DNA of 64,000 bases from Theropithecus gelada. Its lineage: Eukaryota; Chordata; Mammalia; Primates; Cercopithecidae. This document shows, one piece after another, positions 31,116 to 42,778 of this stretch. The stretch covers positions 109,506,636-109,570,635 of the forward strand of contig NC_037677.1 of NCBI RefSeq assembly GCF_003255815.1, read 5' to 3'. The notes under the pieces are model-generated. The model was given only the letters and a program-made list of their open reading frames with translations. It was not told where the DNA came from and did no database searches. Numbering within the stretch: position 1 is the stretch's first letter; each line of letters opens with the position of its first letter. A program made the translations under genes and the position numbers.

Positions 31116-31899
31116 TGGAACTTTCTTAATCTGCCTTTTATTGCTCTTGAACACCTGCCCATAATATCATGAGGTTCTCCTTTTGACACAGACTACCCAA
31201 GTCCTAGGGCAGTGACTCCAAGGAGCTTCCTTCTCCAATATCCAGACCTCTTTATGTTCCCTTCCCCTGTATTTATGCCACTGTCTTTGCCGCATTACAC
31301 TATTATTGTTTACGCTTTGTTTCCTAAGGTGCCCTTTGTTACTCTTGAAGACCTGCCATTATTTCAAAACCTTTTCTCTTTATATGAACCCCTGTGGAGC
31401 AATAGGGTGAGGGAGCTTCCGACTTCACCATACAGATGGTCTTTATTCTCCCTTCCTTCCTCCTTCTTTCTTTTCAGACACTTGGAATAACCAGATAGTT
31501 GAGAACGTTCTTTGAAATGGGAAGTCACAAACTGTGTCCTTTGCTGAGTGACTTAACCCCTTTGGGGGAAAAAGATTTGTATAAAACCAAGGCAGCATTG
31601 TTATGACTAGTGAGAACAATAGATGACTTAAATCATTCCTTCATTTGTAACCTAAATATTCCCCTGGGGTTATGACAGGTTTCCTGTATGTTTATGCACA
31701 AAATTACATTTGCCCTGAATCTTCACCCATTTGACTAAGAGGATTCTACAGTCCGTTTGTGTGTGATTCTCCTATTCCAAGAAGTACAAAATCTTCTTGG
31801 TCATATCCTCATTTTTGCTCCCTTGCCAGTTAATTCAGCCCACAATCAATTATCCATCCATCCTTTCATCTATCTGTTCATCTGTCCATCCATCTGTCT
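31116..31899. other. unassigned DNA
   Basis: No exon or repeat family recognised. The paralleled phrases TGCTCTTGAACACCTGCCCATAA and TACTCTTGAAGACCTGCCATTA (31140, 31340) hint at an old local duplication. Confidence 0.4.
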
Positions 31900-31916
31900 A
31901 CTCATCCATTCATTCC
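31852..31916 (+). repeat. (ATCC)n-like imperfect simple repeat
   Basis: CATC/CATCC/TGTC units in register 4. Confidence 0.85.
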
Positions 31917-32165
31917 ACACATATGTATTGAGCATTTAAATGAGGCAGGTACTCAACTAGATGACTAGTGAGGGATTTGGTGTGAGTCTGAATATCTGCC
32001 CTCTGGGAGAATAGACTCTCATGAGGGATATAGACGAAGTAGTAGACAAACAAGTACAATACGTGTTAAGTCCAGTACAGAGTGGACTGGGCACACAGAG
32101 AAGGGACAGCTGGCCAGAGTTAGGGACTCAGAAAAAGTGCCCCTAAAGAAATGCTATCGAAGACC
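31905..32165 (-). mobile_element. L2 LINE 3' end
   Basis: TATTGAGCATTTAAATGAGG, ATCTGCCCTCTGGGAGAATA and GTAGTAGACAAACAAGTAC. Confidence 0.65.
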
Positions 32166-32191
32166 CAAAGGATAAGAAAAAGCAGGGAGGA

Positions 32192-32545
32192 GGCCGGGCA
32201 TGGTGGCTCACGCCTGTAATTCCAGCACTTTGGGAGGCCGAGGTGGTGGATCACTTGAGGTCAGGAGCTCGAGGCCAGCCTGCCCAACATAGTAGAGCCA
32301 TCTCTACTAAAAATACAAAAAATAGTGAGGCATAGTGGTATGTACCTATAATCCCAGCTACTTGGGAGGCTGAGGCATGAGAATCGCTTGAACCCAGCAG
32401 GTGGAGGTTGCAGTGGGCCAACATCACACCACTGCACTCCAGCCTGGGCTACAGAGCAAGACTTTGTCTCTCAAAGAAAGAAAAAAAAGAAAAGAAAGGA
32501 AGAGAAAAGAAAAGAGAAAAGAAAAGAGAAAGCGGGGGGGAGGAG
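32192..32545 (+). mobile_element. Alu SINE with (GAAA)n tail
   Basis: Full-length. From 32473 the A tail has become GAAA/GGAA units. Confidence 0.94.
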
Positions 32546-32654
32546 AGAAGCACTTTTATTTCAGAAAAATATCCAATGACGTATCTACTACTCTCCTAAG
32601 CAAACTAATTCATTTGCTGATCCCTGAGCCTCTCACATAATGATGGATTTTCAT

Positions 32655-32840
32655 GTAGAAAGAACAGAGATTTGGATTTAGTGGCTCAGGACAATTTTGC
32701 TTAAATTTTTCTGGGTGGAGGTTGCCTCATTTGTAATATGTGCAAGGTAATAATTCCTAACCTACAGAGTTGTTAGAAGAATTAGATGTGTGACAGGCAA
32801 AGCCCCCAGCACATGAGAGGCCTTCACAAATGGTAGAGCT
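32655..32840 (+). mobile_element. MIR SINE
   Basis: GATTTGGATTTAGTGGCTCA, GTTGCCTCATTTGTAATATG and GTTGTTAGAAGAATTAGATG. Confidence 0.75.
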
Positions 32841-32869
32841 TATTACCATGAAAAGCAAAAAAAAAATTA

Positions 32870-33110
32870 GTGGTTCCTAAGGGCAAGGATGGGGGTGGGG
32901 GGGGGGGGGTGGGGACTCCCAGGAAGCTCTTTAAAAAAAAAGAAAAAAAAAGTAAGGACAAATAAACAAACACACCCAGGCTCCATCCCAGGAGGTTCTG
33001 AGTCACTAGGTCTGGGGTGGGTCTCTAACATCTGAACTCTGTAGGTGATTCTGATCTTAGCCCCGTAGGTGATTCTGGTCTTAGCCACAGTTGGGAAGTG
33101 CAGTTGTACC
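32870..33110 (+). mobile_element. hAT DNA element (MER5A-like)
   Basis: GTGGTTCCTAAGGGCAAGG, GGTTCTGAGTCACTAGGTCT and GGGGTGGGTCTCTAACATCT. It contains a G-run (32889-32909) and a 24-bp tandem duplication (33041-33064, 33065-33088). Confidence 0.7.
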
Positions 33111-33889
33111 CTGCAAAGGCAAGGCTCTATTTTCATTCATAGAGCTGCCATTTTAAGTACATTAAAACCACAACTAAGAGCCCAGTAACCATGATTTAAA
33201 GTAACTATTAAACAGAGTTGGAAGGGTGTGCTGATGGTCAGTAACCACCCTCCCTGGGTAATTGAGAAGGGACTTATGAATCAGTGAAAGTGGAACTGCA
33301 GAATTTCTCAGGCTCTTAGAAATGAGACCTGTAAAAATGTCTGGCTGGAGTCAGAGTGGAATTTAGCTGTCATATTTCTCTTGACTGACCACTGTAACCC
33401 TTTGGTAATTGATCTAGTAAATTAGTAACTCATATCACACAGCAGCTTAAGCTTTCCAGAGTTCATGATTGCTTGCTGAAAATAGACATCTGGCCGTAGA
33501 ATTTCCAGCGTAACTAGTAAAGAAAAATTCAGACAGCCATTTGCTCATGAAAAGTCTCAATATTTCAACCCACAGTCTGAAATTTCAGTTGTTCAGGGTG
33601 GAATTCTTAAGTATGTTTGTAAATGTTCCCCGAATGGAGAGTGTTCAAGCTGTTTGTCTCGTATTCACTCGCTCACTGTAAGACAACACAATACAACACA
33701 GTTGACGTTTGGATTTGCCTAGAGCTTCAAGACAGTCACTATCTACGAATTGCTGGGAAAAAAAATCTCAGGAATAAGCAAGCTTTGGTCTTCAGAGGTG
33801 GTTGCTTTAGAGATAGGATAAGAGGAGACTAAATATTCTTGGTTTGTCCCGAATCATGTCAGCAAAGAAAGAGCCTGGCATACAACTCT
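33111..33889. other. unique DNA
   Basis: No feature recognised. Confidence 0.5.
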
Positions 33890-34030
33890 TTCCAAATATT
33901 ATCCAAGGAACTTCCCTGAGAATCACCAGCCAGAGCTTATGAAACCTGCAGGTTCCTGGGCACTCTTCCAGCCTTTCTGAATTTCTGGGGGTGAGGGCCA
34001 AGGCTCCCAGGTGATTTTTATAGTCATGAC
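33890..34030 (+). mobile_element. hAT DNA element fragment (MER5A-like)
   Basis: GAGAATCACCAGCCAGAGCT, GAAACCTGCAGGTTCCTGGG and GGCTCCCAGGTGATTTTTAT. Confidence 0.6.
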
Positions 34031-34055
34031 TACCTTATGAGAAGGTAAAAAATGA

Positions 34056-34380
34056 GGCTGGGCACCATGGCTCATGCCTGTAATTCCAGCACCTTGGGAG
34101 GCTGAGGCAGGAGGATTACTTGAGCCTAGGAGTTCGAAACCAGCCTGGGCAACAAAGCAAAACACCATCTCTGGGGGAAGAAAAAGAAGAAGAAGAAGAA
34201 AATTAGCCGGGCATGGTGGTGCATGCCTGTGGTCCCAGCTAATTGGGAGGCAGTGGGGGGAAGATCCCTTGAGCCCAGCAGTTGAAGGCTACAATGAGCC
34301 ATGATCATGCCACTGAACTCCAGCCTGGGCAACAGAGTGAGACCCTGTCTCCAAAAAAAAATAAGTAAATAAATAAAAAG
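34056..34380 (+). mobile_element. Alu SINE (AluJ-like) with (GAA)n linker
   Basis: The mid A-rich linker has become (AGA)n at 34182-34201. Tail AAATAAATAAA. Confidence 0.93.
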
Positions 34381-34450
34381 AGGGTGATAATGTATTTTTA
34401 GTACACTCTCATTTTGCCACAATGGAATTCTATGTCTGCATTTAGATTTT

Positions 34451-34870
34451 TTTTTTTTTTTTTTNNNNNNNNNNNNNNNNNNNNNNNNNNNNNNNNNNNN
34501 NNNNNNNNNNNNNNNNNNNNNNNNNNNNNNNNNNNNNNNNNNNNNNNNNNNNNNNNNNNNNNNNTTTTTTTTTTTTTTTTTTTTGAGACGGAGTCTGGCT
34601 CTGTCTCCCAGACTGGATGGAGTGCAGTGGCGCGATCTCGGCTCACTGCAAGCTCTGCCTCCCGGGTTCACGCCATTCTCCTGCCTCAGCCTCCCGAGTA
34701 GCTGGGACCACAGGCGCCCGCCACCTCGCCCGGCTAGTTTTTTGTATTTTTTAGTAGAGACGGGGTTTCACCGTGTTCGCCAGGGTGGTCTCGATCTCCT
34801 GACCTCGTGATCCGCCCGTCTCGGCCTCCCAAAGTGCTGGGACCACAGGCTTGAGCCACCGCGCCCGGCC
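34451..34870 (-). mobile_element. young Alu with assembly gap in its tail
   Basis: Poly-T, then 100 N (34465-34564), then poly-T and a near-consensus AluY-type body to CCGCGCCCGGCC. It appears nested in the mid-linker of the older Alu whose left monomer follows. Confidence 0.85.
34465..34564. other. assembly gap (100 N)
   Basis: Exactly 100 unknown bases inside a poly-T tract, a conventional fixed-size gap of unknown true length. Confidence 0.99.
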
Positions 34871-35005
34871 AGTTTTTTGTATTTTTTAGTAGAGACGGGG
34901 TTTCACCATGTTAGCCAGGATGGTCTCAATCTCCTGACCTCGTGATCCACCCATCTCGGCCTCCCAAAGTGCTGGGATTACAGGCTTGAGCCACCGCGCC
35001 TGGCC
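34871..35005 (-). mobile_element. Alu left monomer (host of nested Alu)
   Basis: Begins AGTTTTTTGTATTTTTTAGT and ends CCGCGCCTGGCC. Its other monomer should lie in or before the gap. Confidence 0.85.
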
Positions 35006-35024
35006 TAGATTTTTTTTTTTTTAA

Positions 35025-35520
35025 GAGTAAGTTAAGAGCATGAGACTTGGAGTCACCCATTTCCGCTCCGTTCCTTTGCTAATTCTTTTTTTTTTTTTTT
35101 TTTTTTTTTGAGATGGGGTCTCACTCTGTTGCCCAGGCTGGAGTGCAGTGACACGATCACAGCTCACTGTAGCCTCGAACTCCTGGGTTCAAGTGATTCT
35201 CCTATCTCAGCCTCCCAAGTAGCTGGGATTACAGGTACACACCCACACCCAGCTAATTTTATTATTTTTTGTAGAGAGCAGGGTCTATTGTTCAGGCTGG
35301 TCTCAAACTCCTGGGTTCACGTGATCCTTTCGCCTTGGCCTCCCAAAGTGCTGGGATTACAGGTGTGAGCCACCATGCCCAGCACCTCCCTTACCCGTTT
35401 TGAACTTCAGTTGCCTTCTCCATAAATGGCACTAATAAGGGGGGTTATCCTCCCCCCCACATTTCCTTAAAGACCAAATGAAAAAAATGCATATGAAAAT
35501 ACTTTGTAAACTAAAAATAC
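35025..35520 (+). mobile_element. MIR SINE split by Alu
   Basis: GAGCATGAGACTTGGAGTCA before the Alu. TTCAGTTGCCTTCTCCATAA and GAAAATACTTTGTAAACT after it. Confidence 0.7.
35086..35384 (-). mobile_element. Alu SINE (AluJ/S-like)
   Basis: Full-length: poly-T, GAGATGGGGTCTCACTCTGT to CCATGCCCAGC. Confidence 0.95.
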
Positions 35521-36494
35521 ACAGTTCTATCATTATAGTCATTTTATATATGAAGAATCTACAATTTAGGATTCCCAGCTGACAAAATTCCTCCTTAATT
35601 TGGCTGGTTTTATTTTTATTCAAGGAGAAGAGGGTGTTTCCATACACAATGAGCTATCTAGCCCTAAGCATAAATAAGACAGTTCAGATGTTGCAAAGAA
35701 GGAGACAGGGGTCATTAAGTCCTTAACATATCAATCCGGAATTGCATAATGCACATCTAGAGCAGCTACCAAGGAACAGAAGCAGCTTAATGTGTTCCCC
35801 AAAGCGCATTATGTTATTCTACATCTAGGAAACTGCTTAAGTCAGAGCTTTCTCCAACCAAAGCAATGTCCACTATCTTTGACGGCTTGCCTGCAGATAA
35901 TTTTTTTTTTTTTTTTGCCCGTTTCATAAAAAAAAAAAAACAAAAAAAACTGGCTGTAGGACAAGCCAGCTTGATGCATTTTGTGACAGATCTTTGCTAA
36001 TATTCTAATCTCTCAGGCCCCAGACATGAGTCCTCAAAAGAGATGGAAAGACTTTGTCCTAAATGTAGTTGATATATAAGAACCTTCCATTATCCGCCTT
36101 ACCTTACCCATCTGAGCTTCAGTCTAAGAAAGGAGGTTGTCTTCTTCACAAGACGCATTCACTGGCATTTTCGATTGATAAAGATTGAGTAATGCATTAA
36201 GTAGTCCTGTATGCAGCTGTTGATACTTAATCACCTGCGATCTCTTCAGTACCGTTTATCTGGCATAATCCGATAGGTGCCCGTCCAATTATTTGCTTTG
36301 AATAGATCTGTTTCCCAGGCCTAGAGGAAATAGCCATTGATGGTAGAACTCTTATAAGCCCCTACCTAGCAAACAAGGAAAGGCTGGTGGGGAAGAGAGA
36401 ATAGGAAGAGAGAAGTAGGACCCGTGGCTTACTTAGCCTCTATGGGAGTTGAAATGACTGTCTGGACTGGAAAGAGAACTTGCACTCATTCTGC
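35521..36494. promoter_or_regulatory. unique DNA, candidate conserved non-coding stretch
   Basis: Repeat-free with homeodomain/POU-type words (perfect TGCATAATGCA at 35743-35753; GCATTATG at 35806; ACATCTAG at 35753 and 35821). T and A runs lie at 35900-35940. Function is an inference. Confidence 0.25.
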
Positions 36495-36600
36495 TCATCC
36501 ACTCATTCATTCATTTCATTCATCTGCTCAACAATATTTACTGCATGCCCCTCTGTGCCAGGCAGTGTCATGGGCACAGGGACTCTGTGCCCTCCTCAGA
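36495..36600 (-). mobile_element. L2 LINE 3' end
   Basis: CATTCATCTGCTCAACAATA, TTTACTGCATGCCCCTCTGT and GCCAGGCAGTGTCATGGGCA. Confidence 0.7.
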
Positions 36601-36977
36601 TGAAAGTCACTTAGCACATTGCCATAGCCTGGGTTTATAGCCATACATAGTATTTACAAGTTGGGGAAGTTTTCCTCTTGCTTTGTTTGGGAGAACAAAG
36701 AACTATAAGAAATACTGGGCTAAAGCAAAGGGGAGAAAATCCAGTTCCACCTGGCTCCTTCCTGAATGGGCTCCCACCCCTTTCTGGAGTAGGTGGGGCA
36801 GTCAGAGCCCCTAACCACTGGCTTGGAAAGAAAAATCCTGAAGTCATTTGATCCAGCTCTAAGAGGTGCATTCTACCAGGAACTAGAAGGCACCTTCCAG
36901 GGAGTTAACCCTTTTGATCACAAGTACAAAATGCAAGACCTTCCAGGCACTAAGAGGATGCACTATATGAACTTGAA
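36601..36977. other. unique DNA
   Basis: No feature recognised. Confidence 0.5.
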
Positions 36978-37035
36978 AAAGATGATGATGATGAAATGAC
37001 AATGACGTGATGATGATGATGACAATGATGACAAT
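36978..37035 (+). repeat. (GAT)n-like simple repeat
   Basis: GATGATGAT interrupted by AAATGACAATGAC. Confidence 0.9.
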
Positions 37036-37250
37036 AAATAGCTCCCATTTAGTGAGCTTTTACTGGGTGTCAGGTACTGCGCTATGTGCTTTGTGTATTA
37101 TTTCATTGCATCTTCACAACAGTATGAGGTAGATACAGTGATTATCTTTATTTTACAGATAAGAAAATTGAGTGTAAGTAAAGTTAGGACTTTTGTCCAA
37201 AGACACACAACTACTAGATGTCAGAGCTGGGTCAGTGTCTGTTTATCTTC
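37036..37250 (-). mobile_element. MIR SINE
   Basis: ATTTAGTGAGCTTTTACTGG, CATCTTCACAACAGTATGAG and TTTTACAGATAAGAAAATTG. Well preserved. Confidence 0.88.
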
Positions 37251-37813
37251 CTTCTCTGTTCCTTTGGTTCTATTTGGGACTATAAAACAATGTGGGCTCA
37301 CTTCTATGTAAAAAGTCCCATGTAGTTCCTATTCTATTTTTTATGTGTGTCGGTTGATCCAGGAGTTGTTTGCCTGGCATAGATGGCTCCTCTGATCTGA
37401 TTCAACTTTCTCGGTCTTGGAAGTCCTCTGTTTTCATTTACTGTCTAGTAAGATGGGGAGGGGCACAAAGAAATGTCAGTGTGAGGTTGCCTTTGGCCAA
37501 AGTCTTGAGGCCATCCAAGAACCAGCTACCCCTTTAGCCCCGAAGACCTAAGGACCAAAGATCCCAAAGAAGTAAGTGACATGGAGGAAAGAACAGATGA
37601 TACCAAATGAGGAGACACAGGAAACACACCAGAGCCAAGGAGAGAGTGGAAATGGTCCTGAGTACCAGCACTACTCCTTTTGACATTCCTCAGCGGTGAT
37701 CAAGCTTTGCTCTTTTAGAGGGGGAGGGAGCTTTGCTCTTTTATAGCTCTGTGGCTGAATCAGGCTGGGGACAGAAGTGAGTAATGCCTCCATAGGTTAC
37801 AACAAAACAAAAC
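37251..37813. other. unique DNA
   Basis: No exon recognised. The word GAGCTTTGCTCTTTTA is imperfectly repeated at 37704-37745. Confidence 0.5.
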
Positions 37814-38134
37814 ACTGGGCACAGTGGCTCACGCCTGTAATCTCAACTGGGAGGCTGAGGCAGGCAGATCACGAGGTTGGGAGATTGAGACCATCCTGGC
37901 TAACACGGTGAAACCCCTTCTCTACTAAAAATACAAAAAAAAAAAAAAAAAATGAGCCGGGTGTAGTGGCAGGCGCCTGTAGTCCCAGCTACTTGGGAGG
38001 CTGAGGCAGGAGAATGGCGTGAACCCAGGAGGCGGAGCTTGCAGTGAGCAGAGATCGCGCCACTGCACTCCAGCCTGAGCGACAGAGCAAGACTCCGTCT
38101 CAAACAACAACAACAACAACAACAACAACAAAAA
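37814..38134 (+). mobile_element. Alu SINE (AluY-like) with (AAC)n tail
   Basis: Small deletion in the head (CTGTAATCTCAACTGGGAGG). The tail is eight AAC units. Confidence 0.94.
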
Positions 38135-38374
38135 TGATGACTACTGTTGAGGTTTTCAGGAGTTGCAGAACATGGCACAGCTCTGGAATGAATGTCTTAC
38201 TTTCTTTGAAAGGACAGTGTCCACCTGGATGTTTGTACATGGGTGTCTCTGTTCATGAATCTAACATAAGCTTTCCACGGTCTACCCTGTTTGAGGTGGA
38301 ATGTAGTGTCTGCATCCTCAGTACCTGTTCAAGTATCTGGGACTGAGCAGACACTCCATAAATGTGTGCAGTTT
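38135..38374. other. unique DNA
   Basis: No feature recognised. Confidence 0.5.
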
Positions 38375-38663
38375 ATTTTATTTTGAGACAGGGTCTCATT
38401 CTGTCACCCAGGCTGGAGTGAGGTAGTGTAATTATGGCTAACTGCAGCCTTGACCTACCAGGCTCAAGCGATCCTCCCACCTCAGCCTCTTGAGTAGTTA
38501 GGACTTCAGGCATACACCCAGCTAATATTTTAAAATTATTATTATTTTTTGCAGAGACAGGGTCTCTCTCTGTTGCCCAGGCTGGTTTTGAATTCCTGGG
38601 CTCAAATGATCCTCCTGCCTTGGCCTCCCAAATTGCTGGGATTACAGGCCACTGTATCTGGCC
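38375..38663 (-). mobile_element. Alu SINE (AluJ-like)
   Basis: Flanked by ATGTGTG(C/T)(A/G)GTTTA at 38361 and 38664, a decayed target duplication. Confidence 0.93.
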
Positions 38664-38959
38664 ATGTGTGTGGTTTAAATGAAGAGCATAGCACTTCTCT
38701 TTGGCAGAGACTGAGCTGAGGAGATAACAGAGAACCCACCCAGATGAACACAGGAGTATCTGTAGGGCAGGTGGCAATGGCCAGGCCACTGATTAGGCAG
38801 GTGGAGAAAGACTAAGTGGGTGGTGTCAATTGGAAAGTCCAATAGTATAGAAAAAAGTGTCATGCAGAGACCATAGGTCTAGAGAATGAAGCCAGACTGT
38901 GAGCCTGAGGTCAAAGCAGAGAGCAGGCCAGAGATGGTGCTTGGGTGTCAAGGAAGGGC

Positions 38960-39100
38960 CCAAGCACTACAGTGTAGTGGGAAAAGTCTAGGTTTTGGAG
39001 TCAGGCAAACTGAGATTGAATTTTGCCTCCGCTTACTGGCCTCTCTGAGCTTTGGTTTAGTCTTCCCTAGCTGCAAAGTAGAGATAATAAAACCTACTAA
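38960..39100 (+). mobile_element. MIR SINE
   Basis: TTTTGGAGTCAGGCAAACTG, GAGATTGAATTTTGCCTCC and GCAAAGTAGAGATAATAAAA. Confidence 0.8.
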
Positions 39101-39165
39101 TTCTGGTTATATATCACTGTGTAACTACGTATCTCAAAATTTAATGACTTAAAACAACAGCCATG

Positions 39166-39240
39166 GTTTTATTTTATTTTGTTTTTGAGATAGGGTATTG
39201 CTTTGTTGCCCAGGCTGGTCTCAAACCCCTGGGCTCAAAG
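39166..39240 (-). mobile_element. Alu fragment with internal deletion
   Basis: GAGATAGGGTATTGCTTTGT joins TTGCCCAGGCTGGTCTCAAA. Confidence 0.75.
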
Positions 39241-39533
39241 TCATTATTTTTATATCTCACAATTCTAGGCAGGGCTTGCCTGGGCGATTCTTCTGTTCCG
39301 TCTAGTATCAATGGATGTCACTAAATGGTATTCAGCAGGCTGGGAGGCTGCTCTGGAGGGTTCAAGAGGGCATCACTCATAAGTCTGGAGCCTTAGTAGG
39401 GATGACTGGCAAGCTGGGCTCAGCTGGTACTGTCAATCAGCACACCCACACCATGAATACCTGGCATGGTGGTATTAAGGTAGCTGAACTTCCTATGTGA
39501 TTCCAGAGAATAAGGAGAAAACAGCAGAGCTCT

Positions 39534-39866
39534 TTTTGTTTTGTTTTGTTTTGTTTTGTTTGTTTGTTTGTTTGTTTGTTTTGGAGACAGAGTCTCATTG
39601 TGTCACCCAGGCTGGAGTATAATGGCATGATCTTGGTTCACTGCAACCTCCACCTCCCAGGTTCAAGTGATTCTTCGGCCTCAGCCTCCCAAGTAGTTGG
39701 AATTACAGATGCCCACCACCATGCCCAGCTAATCTTTGTATTTTTTAATAGAGACGGAGTTTCACCATGTTGACCAGGCTGGTCTCAAACTCCCAGCCTT
39801 AGGTGATCCACCCGCCTCAGCCTCCCAAAGCATGGGCATTACAGGCATGAGCCACCAGGCCCAGCC
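39534..39866 (-). mobile_element. Alu SINE with (TTTTG)n/(TTTG)n tail
   Basis: Full-length. The tail at 39534-39580 is made of TTTTG then TTTG units. Confidence 0.95.
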
Positions 39867-40014
39867 AGGCACAGCTTTTTATGAGTGAGTCTCTCACTGT
39901 ATTCTGTTGGTGGGTATATACACAGGACCACCAGGATCCAAGCAGAAGGGACATAGGACCTACCTTTTGATGGAAAACGTATTGAAGAATTTGCAGCCAT
40001 GTTTTAAAATGGCT

Positions 40015-40100
40015 ACACTATCTCGTGGTGAAGATTGAATAGAGAGCATTTAGCACAATGTCTGGCATGCAGTAGGTGCTCATAATATTAGCATCTTTTC
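40015..40100 (+). mobile_element. MIR SINE 3' fragment
   Basis: GAGCATTTAGCACAATGTCT and GGCATGCAGTAGGTGCTCAT. Confidence 0.7.
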
Positions 40101-40229
40101 CTCATCTTGTAACCTCAAGGAGAAAAATAAATGAAGTTTATGGTCTGGGATTTCATGGCAGAAGGGCCTGTATCAGTTAGGAAGTCTTATTCATAAGTAA
40201 TAGAAAATATTCATATGATGGCTTCAACA

Positions 40230-40480
40230 GGCCAGGCACAGTGGCTCACACCTGTAATCCCAGCACTTTGCAAGGCCAAGGGGGGGTGGATCACCTGAAG
40301 TCAGGAGTTCGAGACCAGCCTGGCCAACATGGGGAAACCCCGTCTCTACTAAAAATACAAAATAAGCCATGTGTGGTGATGTGCGCCTGTAATCCCAGCT
40401 ACCCGGGAGGCTGAGGCAGGAGAATGCTCAAACCTGGGAGGCAGAGGTTGCAGTGAGCCAAGATCGTGACACCACACTCT
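40230..40480 (+). mobile_element. Alu SINE lacking its 3' end
   Basis: It stops at GTGACACCACACTCT with no CCAGCCTGGG or A tail, so a deletion removed the terminus. Confidence 0.9.
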
Positions 40481-40522
40481 AAGATGATATATTATCTCAT
40501 ATGACACGAAGATGGGAGTTAG

Positions 40523-40704
40523 GGCTGGACGGTGGCTCACACACCTGTAATCCCAGTGCTTTGGGAAGGTGGGGTGGGAAGATAGCTTGAGCCCAGGAAA
40601 TCAAGGCTGCAGTGAGCTATGATCGTGTCACTGCACTCCAGCTGGAGCAACAGAGCAAGACCCTGTCTGGAAAAAAAAAAGAAGAAGAAAAAGAAAAAAA
40701 AATA
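40523..40704 (+). mobile_element. internally deleted Alu
   Basis: Head plus right-monomer end with a purine-rich tail. A 13-bp target duplication AGAT(G/T)GGAGTTAG (40510-40522, 40705-40717) shows it inserted as a unit of about 180 bp. Confidence 0.9.
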
Positions 40705-41434
40705 AGATTGGAGTTAGAGTGAGTCCATGGTTGCTAATTTAGCTGCCCAATCATATCTTCAGGGAATCAGGTTATTTCCCTCTTTTCATGTTGTTATCCT
40801 CAGTCTGTTTACTCATCCTCTTAGTTGAGATTCCCGCCTAGGCCCAAGCTGGCCGCTGCAGTTCTGAGAGTGGCGTGAACATAGTAACGTCCCTTATGCA
40901 ATCCATGTGAGTGCCAGGGTGGGGCTTTGGTGTTCCTTTTCATGAGCGATGAAAATGTTCTGAAAGACTCCCCAGCAGACCTCCCCTCGCAACACATGGG
41001 TCCACATCCAAACCATACATTTGGCAAGAAGAATGAGACCATCATGACTGGCTTAGATCCATCCAGATTTCAACCCTAGGGCCAACCTTCCTGAAAGGTT
41101 GTGATCACTTGGGGAAGGGGAACAAAGTCAGGATTCTATTACCGCGAAGGTAGGAGAGAATTGCCATTGAGTAGACAGCCCACAGTGCCTCCCACAATCC
41201 CCACCATTTGCTTATTCATCACACCCTTCGTCCTGGACGTGGCCTCACCATGTGTAGAGGGACTGAGCCTGGACATGGTCTTGGTGGGCATGAGGAGTCA
41301 TTGTCTTGGAGATGGGTGATAGAGAACAGAGAACGAGGGAAAGAAGGTGCAAAGATAAGAATAGAAATCTAAATCCAAAGTATCTGGGACACTGAGTCAA
41401 AGCCAAGCCACCAGAATGAGGGCTTGAAAAGGCA
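40705..41434. other. unique DNA
   Basis: No exon or repeat recognised. Confidence 0.5.
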
Positions 41435-41487
41435 AAGGTACAGCCATTTTGAAAACAGTATGGAGATAACTCAAAAAAACTAAAAAG

Positions 41488-41819
41488 CCACTGCCCAGCA
41501 TGGTAGCTCACACCTGTAATTCCAGCACTTCGGGAGGCCAAGGCAGGCAGCTCACTTTAGGTCAGGAGTCTGAGACCAGCCTGGCCAGCATGGCCAAACC
41601 CCACCTCTACTGAAAAAAAAAAAAAAAAATAGCCAGGTGTGGTGGCGCACACCTGTAATCCCAGCTTCTCGGGAGGCTGAGGCAGGAGAATCACTTAAAC
41701 TTGGGAGGAGGAAGTTGCAGTCAGCCGACATCACACCAGTGCACTCTAACCTGGGCAACAGAGCAAGACTCTGTCTCAAAACAAAAACAAAAACCAACCA
41801 AAAACAAAAAACAAAAAAA
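41488..41819 (+). mobile_element. Alu SINE in L1M
   Basis: Diverged full-length copy. Flanking AAACTAAAAA/ACACTAAAAA resembles a target duplication. Confidence 0.92.
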
Positions 41820-42280
41820 CACTAAAAATCAAACTACCATATGACCCAGCAATCCCACTTTGCAGTATATACCCAAAGGAATTAAAATCAGTGTGGTGAA
41901 GAGATATCTCCCCTGCCATGTTAATCAAATGCAGTATACAAACACAATGAAATACTATTCAACCTTTAAAAAAACACCAAAAACTGGAAATTCTGTCATT
42001 CGTAGAAACATGGATGAACCTACAGGATACTATGTTAAATGAAATAAGCCAGGCACAGAATGACAAATACCACTTATGGATCTCAATTATATGCAGAATC
42101 TAAAAAAGTCAAAGTCACAGAAATAGAGAGCAGAATGGTGGTTACCAGAGGCTGCGGTGGGGGTGAATGGAGAAAGAGAAGATGCTAGTCAATAGGTACA
42201 AAGCTTCAGTTAAGCAAGAGGGATAAGATCTGGTGTTCTGTGTACTGCATCATGGCTATAGCTACTAATAATGCACTGTA

Positions 42281-42592
42281 GGCCAGGCAAGATGGCTCAC
42301 ACCTGTAATCCCAGCACTTTGGGAGGCCGAGACAGACAGATCACTTGAGGTCAGGGGTTCGAGACCAGCCCGGCCAACATGGTGAAACCCCATCTCTACT
42401 AAAACTACAAAAAAATTAACCAGGCATGGTGGTGCATGCCTGTAGTCCCAGCTACTCGGGAGGGCCAAGGCAGGAGAATCGCTTGAACCCGGGAGGCGGA
42501 GGCTAGAGTGAGCCGAGATTGCACCACTGCACTCCAGCCCGGATGACAGAGTGAGACTCCATCTCAAAAAAAAAAAAAAAAAAAAAAAGAAA
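42281..42592 (+). mobile_element. Alu SINE in L1M
   Basis: Full-length with a 22-base A tail. Confidence 0.95.
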
Positions 42593-42745
42593 ATGCATGG
42601 TATATTTCAAAATAGCTAACAGAGAGGATTTTAAATGTTCTCACCACAAAGAAATGATAAGTATTTGAGTTGATAGATATATGCTAATTAGCTTGATTTG
42701 CTCATTCCACAATGTATATTTGTATCAAAATATCACATTGTACTT

Positions 42746-42751
<6 letters not shown>

Positions 42752-42778
<27 letters not shown>

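Larger units (their letters stand above)
39101..40010 (-). mobile_element. old LTR-like repeat split by Alus
   Basis: TGTGTAACTACGTATCTCAA and CTTAAAACAACAGCCATGG, then GCGATTCTTCTGTTCCGTCT and GGCATCACTCATAAGTCTGG, then, after an Alu, GGGACATAGGACCTACC and TTTGCAGCCATGTTTTAAAA. Same family as 45.0-45.4 kb; name uncertain. Confidence 0.5.

Noticed and set aside
34126..34701. Frames running through N
   Set aside because: Artefacts of the assembly gap and flanking poly-T/poly-A.
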